DNA of 13,313 bases from NCBI GenBank assembly GCA_964456625.1, contig CAYWBO010000076.1, positions 1 through 13,313 on the forward strand, read 5' to 3'. The stretch comes from Sulfidibacterium sp964456625. GTDB taxonomy: Bacteria; Bacteroidota; Bacteroidia; Bacteroidales; F082. Below, in pieces: positions 13,202 to 13,313 of this stretch (positions are counted from its first letter, which is position 1; each line of letters opens with the position of its first letter). The notes under the pieces are model-generated. The model was not told where the DNA came from and made no database searches. It saw only the letters and a list, made by a program, of their open reading frames with translations. The position numbers and the translations under genes were made by a program.

Positions 13202-13313
13202 TTAATTTGCTTTCGTTTTGTTTTTCTTTTTTACTTCGAATTCCAGTTCTCGTTCCACTTTATCTTTATTGATAAATTTCCAACCGCCTATCATGGAAGA
13301 AACAATGCCGTTT
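13202..13313 (-). CDS. hyaC: Hydrogenase b-type cytochrome subunit, C-terminal end (partial)
   Basis: Only the last 36 residues and the stop (13202-13204) are inside the window; the gene continues past the right edge. The visible stretch GIVSSMIGGWKFINKDK recalls the conserved cytoplasmic end of HyaC-type cytochromes b (SRxxxVSTMISGxxxF), after which the chain becomes strongly charged with a Lys-rich tail. HyaC anchors the uptake [NiFe] hydrogenase to the membrane and passes electrons from H2 to quinone. The call rests on this short motif plus the maturation protease gene that follows it. If correct, hyaA/hyaB-like small and large subunits should lie immediately to the right of the window. 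Confidence 0.6.
   Translation of the reverse strand, partial: NGIVSSMIGGWKFINKDKVERELEFEVKKKNKTKAN

Noticed and set aside
1..13313. CRISPR array, tRNA, rRNA, prophage or complete insertion sequence
   Set aside because: No spaced direct repeats of CRISPR length, no tRNA-like cloverleaf noticed by eye, and no transposase, integrase or phage protein in any plausible frame.

Overview
The window looks like a draft-assembly contig from a member of the Bacteroidota, probably an anaerobic or fermentative Bacteroidales-like organism. The evidence is the protein families present (CarboxypepD_reg-like secreted protein, Bacteroidetes-type SerA/SerC, DUF1015, S23 four-helix-bundle protein), several -7 elements of the Bacteroidota form TAnnTTTG, weak Shine-Dalgarno sequences, and dispersed GTAGAGACGC-type palindromes. 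No genus can be named from this. A 100-N assembly gap (10685-10784) interrupts serA.

Layout, left to right. Positions 1-95 hold two strong hairpins that resemble a REP or IS200-type element. 96-776 (-) is a small secreted protein with a CarboxypepD_reg-like domain. 986-1393 (-) is a small zinc-ribbon membrane protein. 1536-2399 (+) is a beta-hydroxyacid dehydrogenase-family reductase. Three related 28-bp palindromes are scattered from 916 to 2449 around these genes. 2458-3685 (-) is an overlapping pair, a YegS/BmrU-type lipid kinase followed by a SUI1/YciH translation factor. 3910-5679 (+) is a secreted M23 (LytM) peptidase. It is convergent with 5783-7579 (-), an exported UshA-like 5'-nucleotidase, which probably shares a transcript with a secreted peroxiredoxin-like protein at 7635-8270 (-).

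8518-12311 (-) is the serine-biosynthesis cluster, in transcription order serC, serA, an S23-type four-helix-bundle gene, then DUF1015. Intrinsic-terminator-like hairpins sit just before the start codons of both the four-helix-bundle gene and the DUF1015 gene, with no room for a promoter in between, so readthrough or attenuation may control the downstream half. The DUF1015 protein carries a DGHHR motif reminiscent of ParB-like free serine kinases. Together with its position this suggests a role at the phosphoserine step, and it is the most interesting lead in the window.

12590-13313 (-) is the end of a [NiFe] uptake hydrogenase locus: the C-terminus of a HyaC-like cytochrome b subunit, a strong terminator, then a HyaD/HybD-type maturation protease. 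The order is that of hyaABCD, so the structural subunits should lie just past the right edge. Overall this is mostly ordinary core chromosome. I see no prophage, CRISPR array, tRNA, rRNA or complete mobile element.
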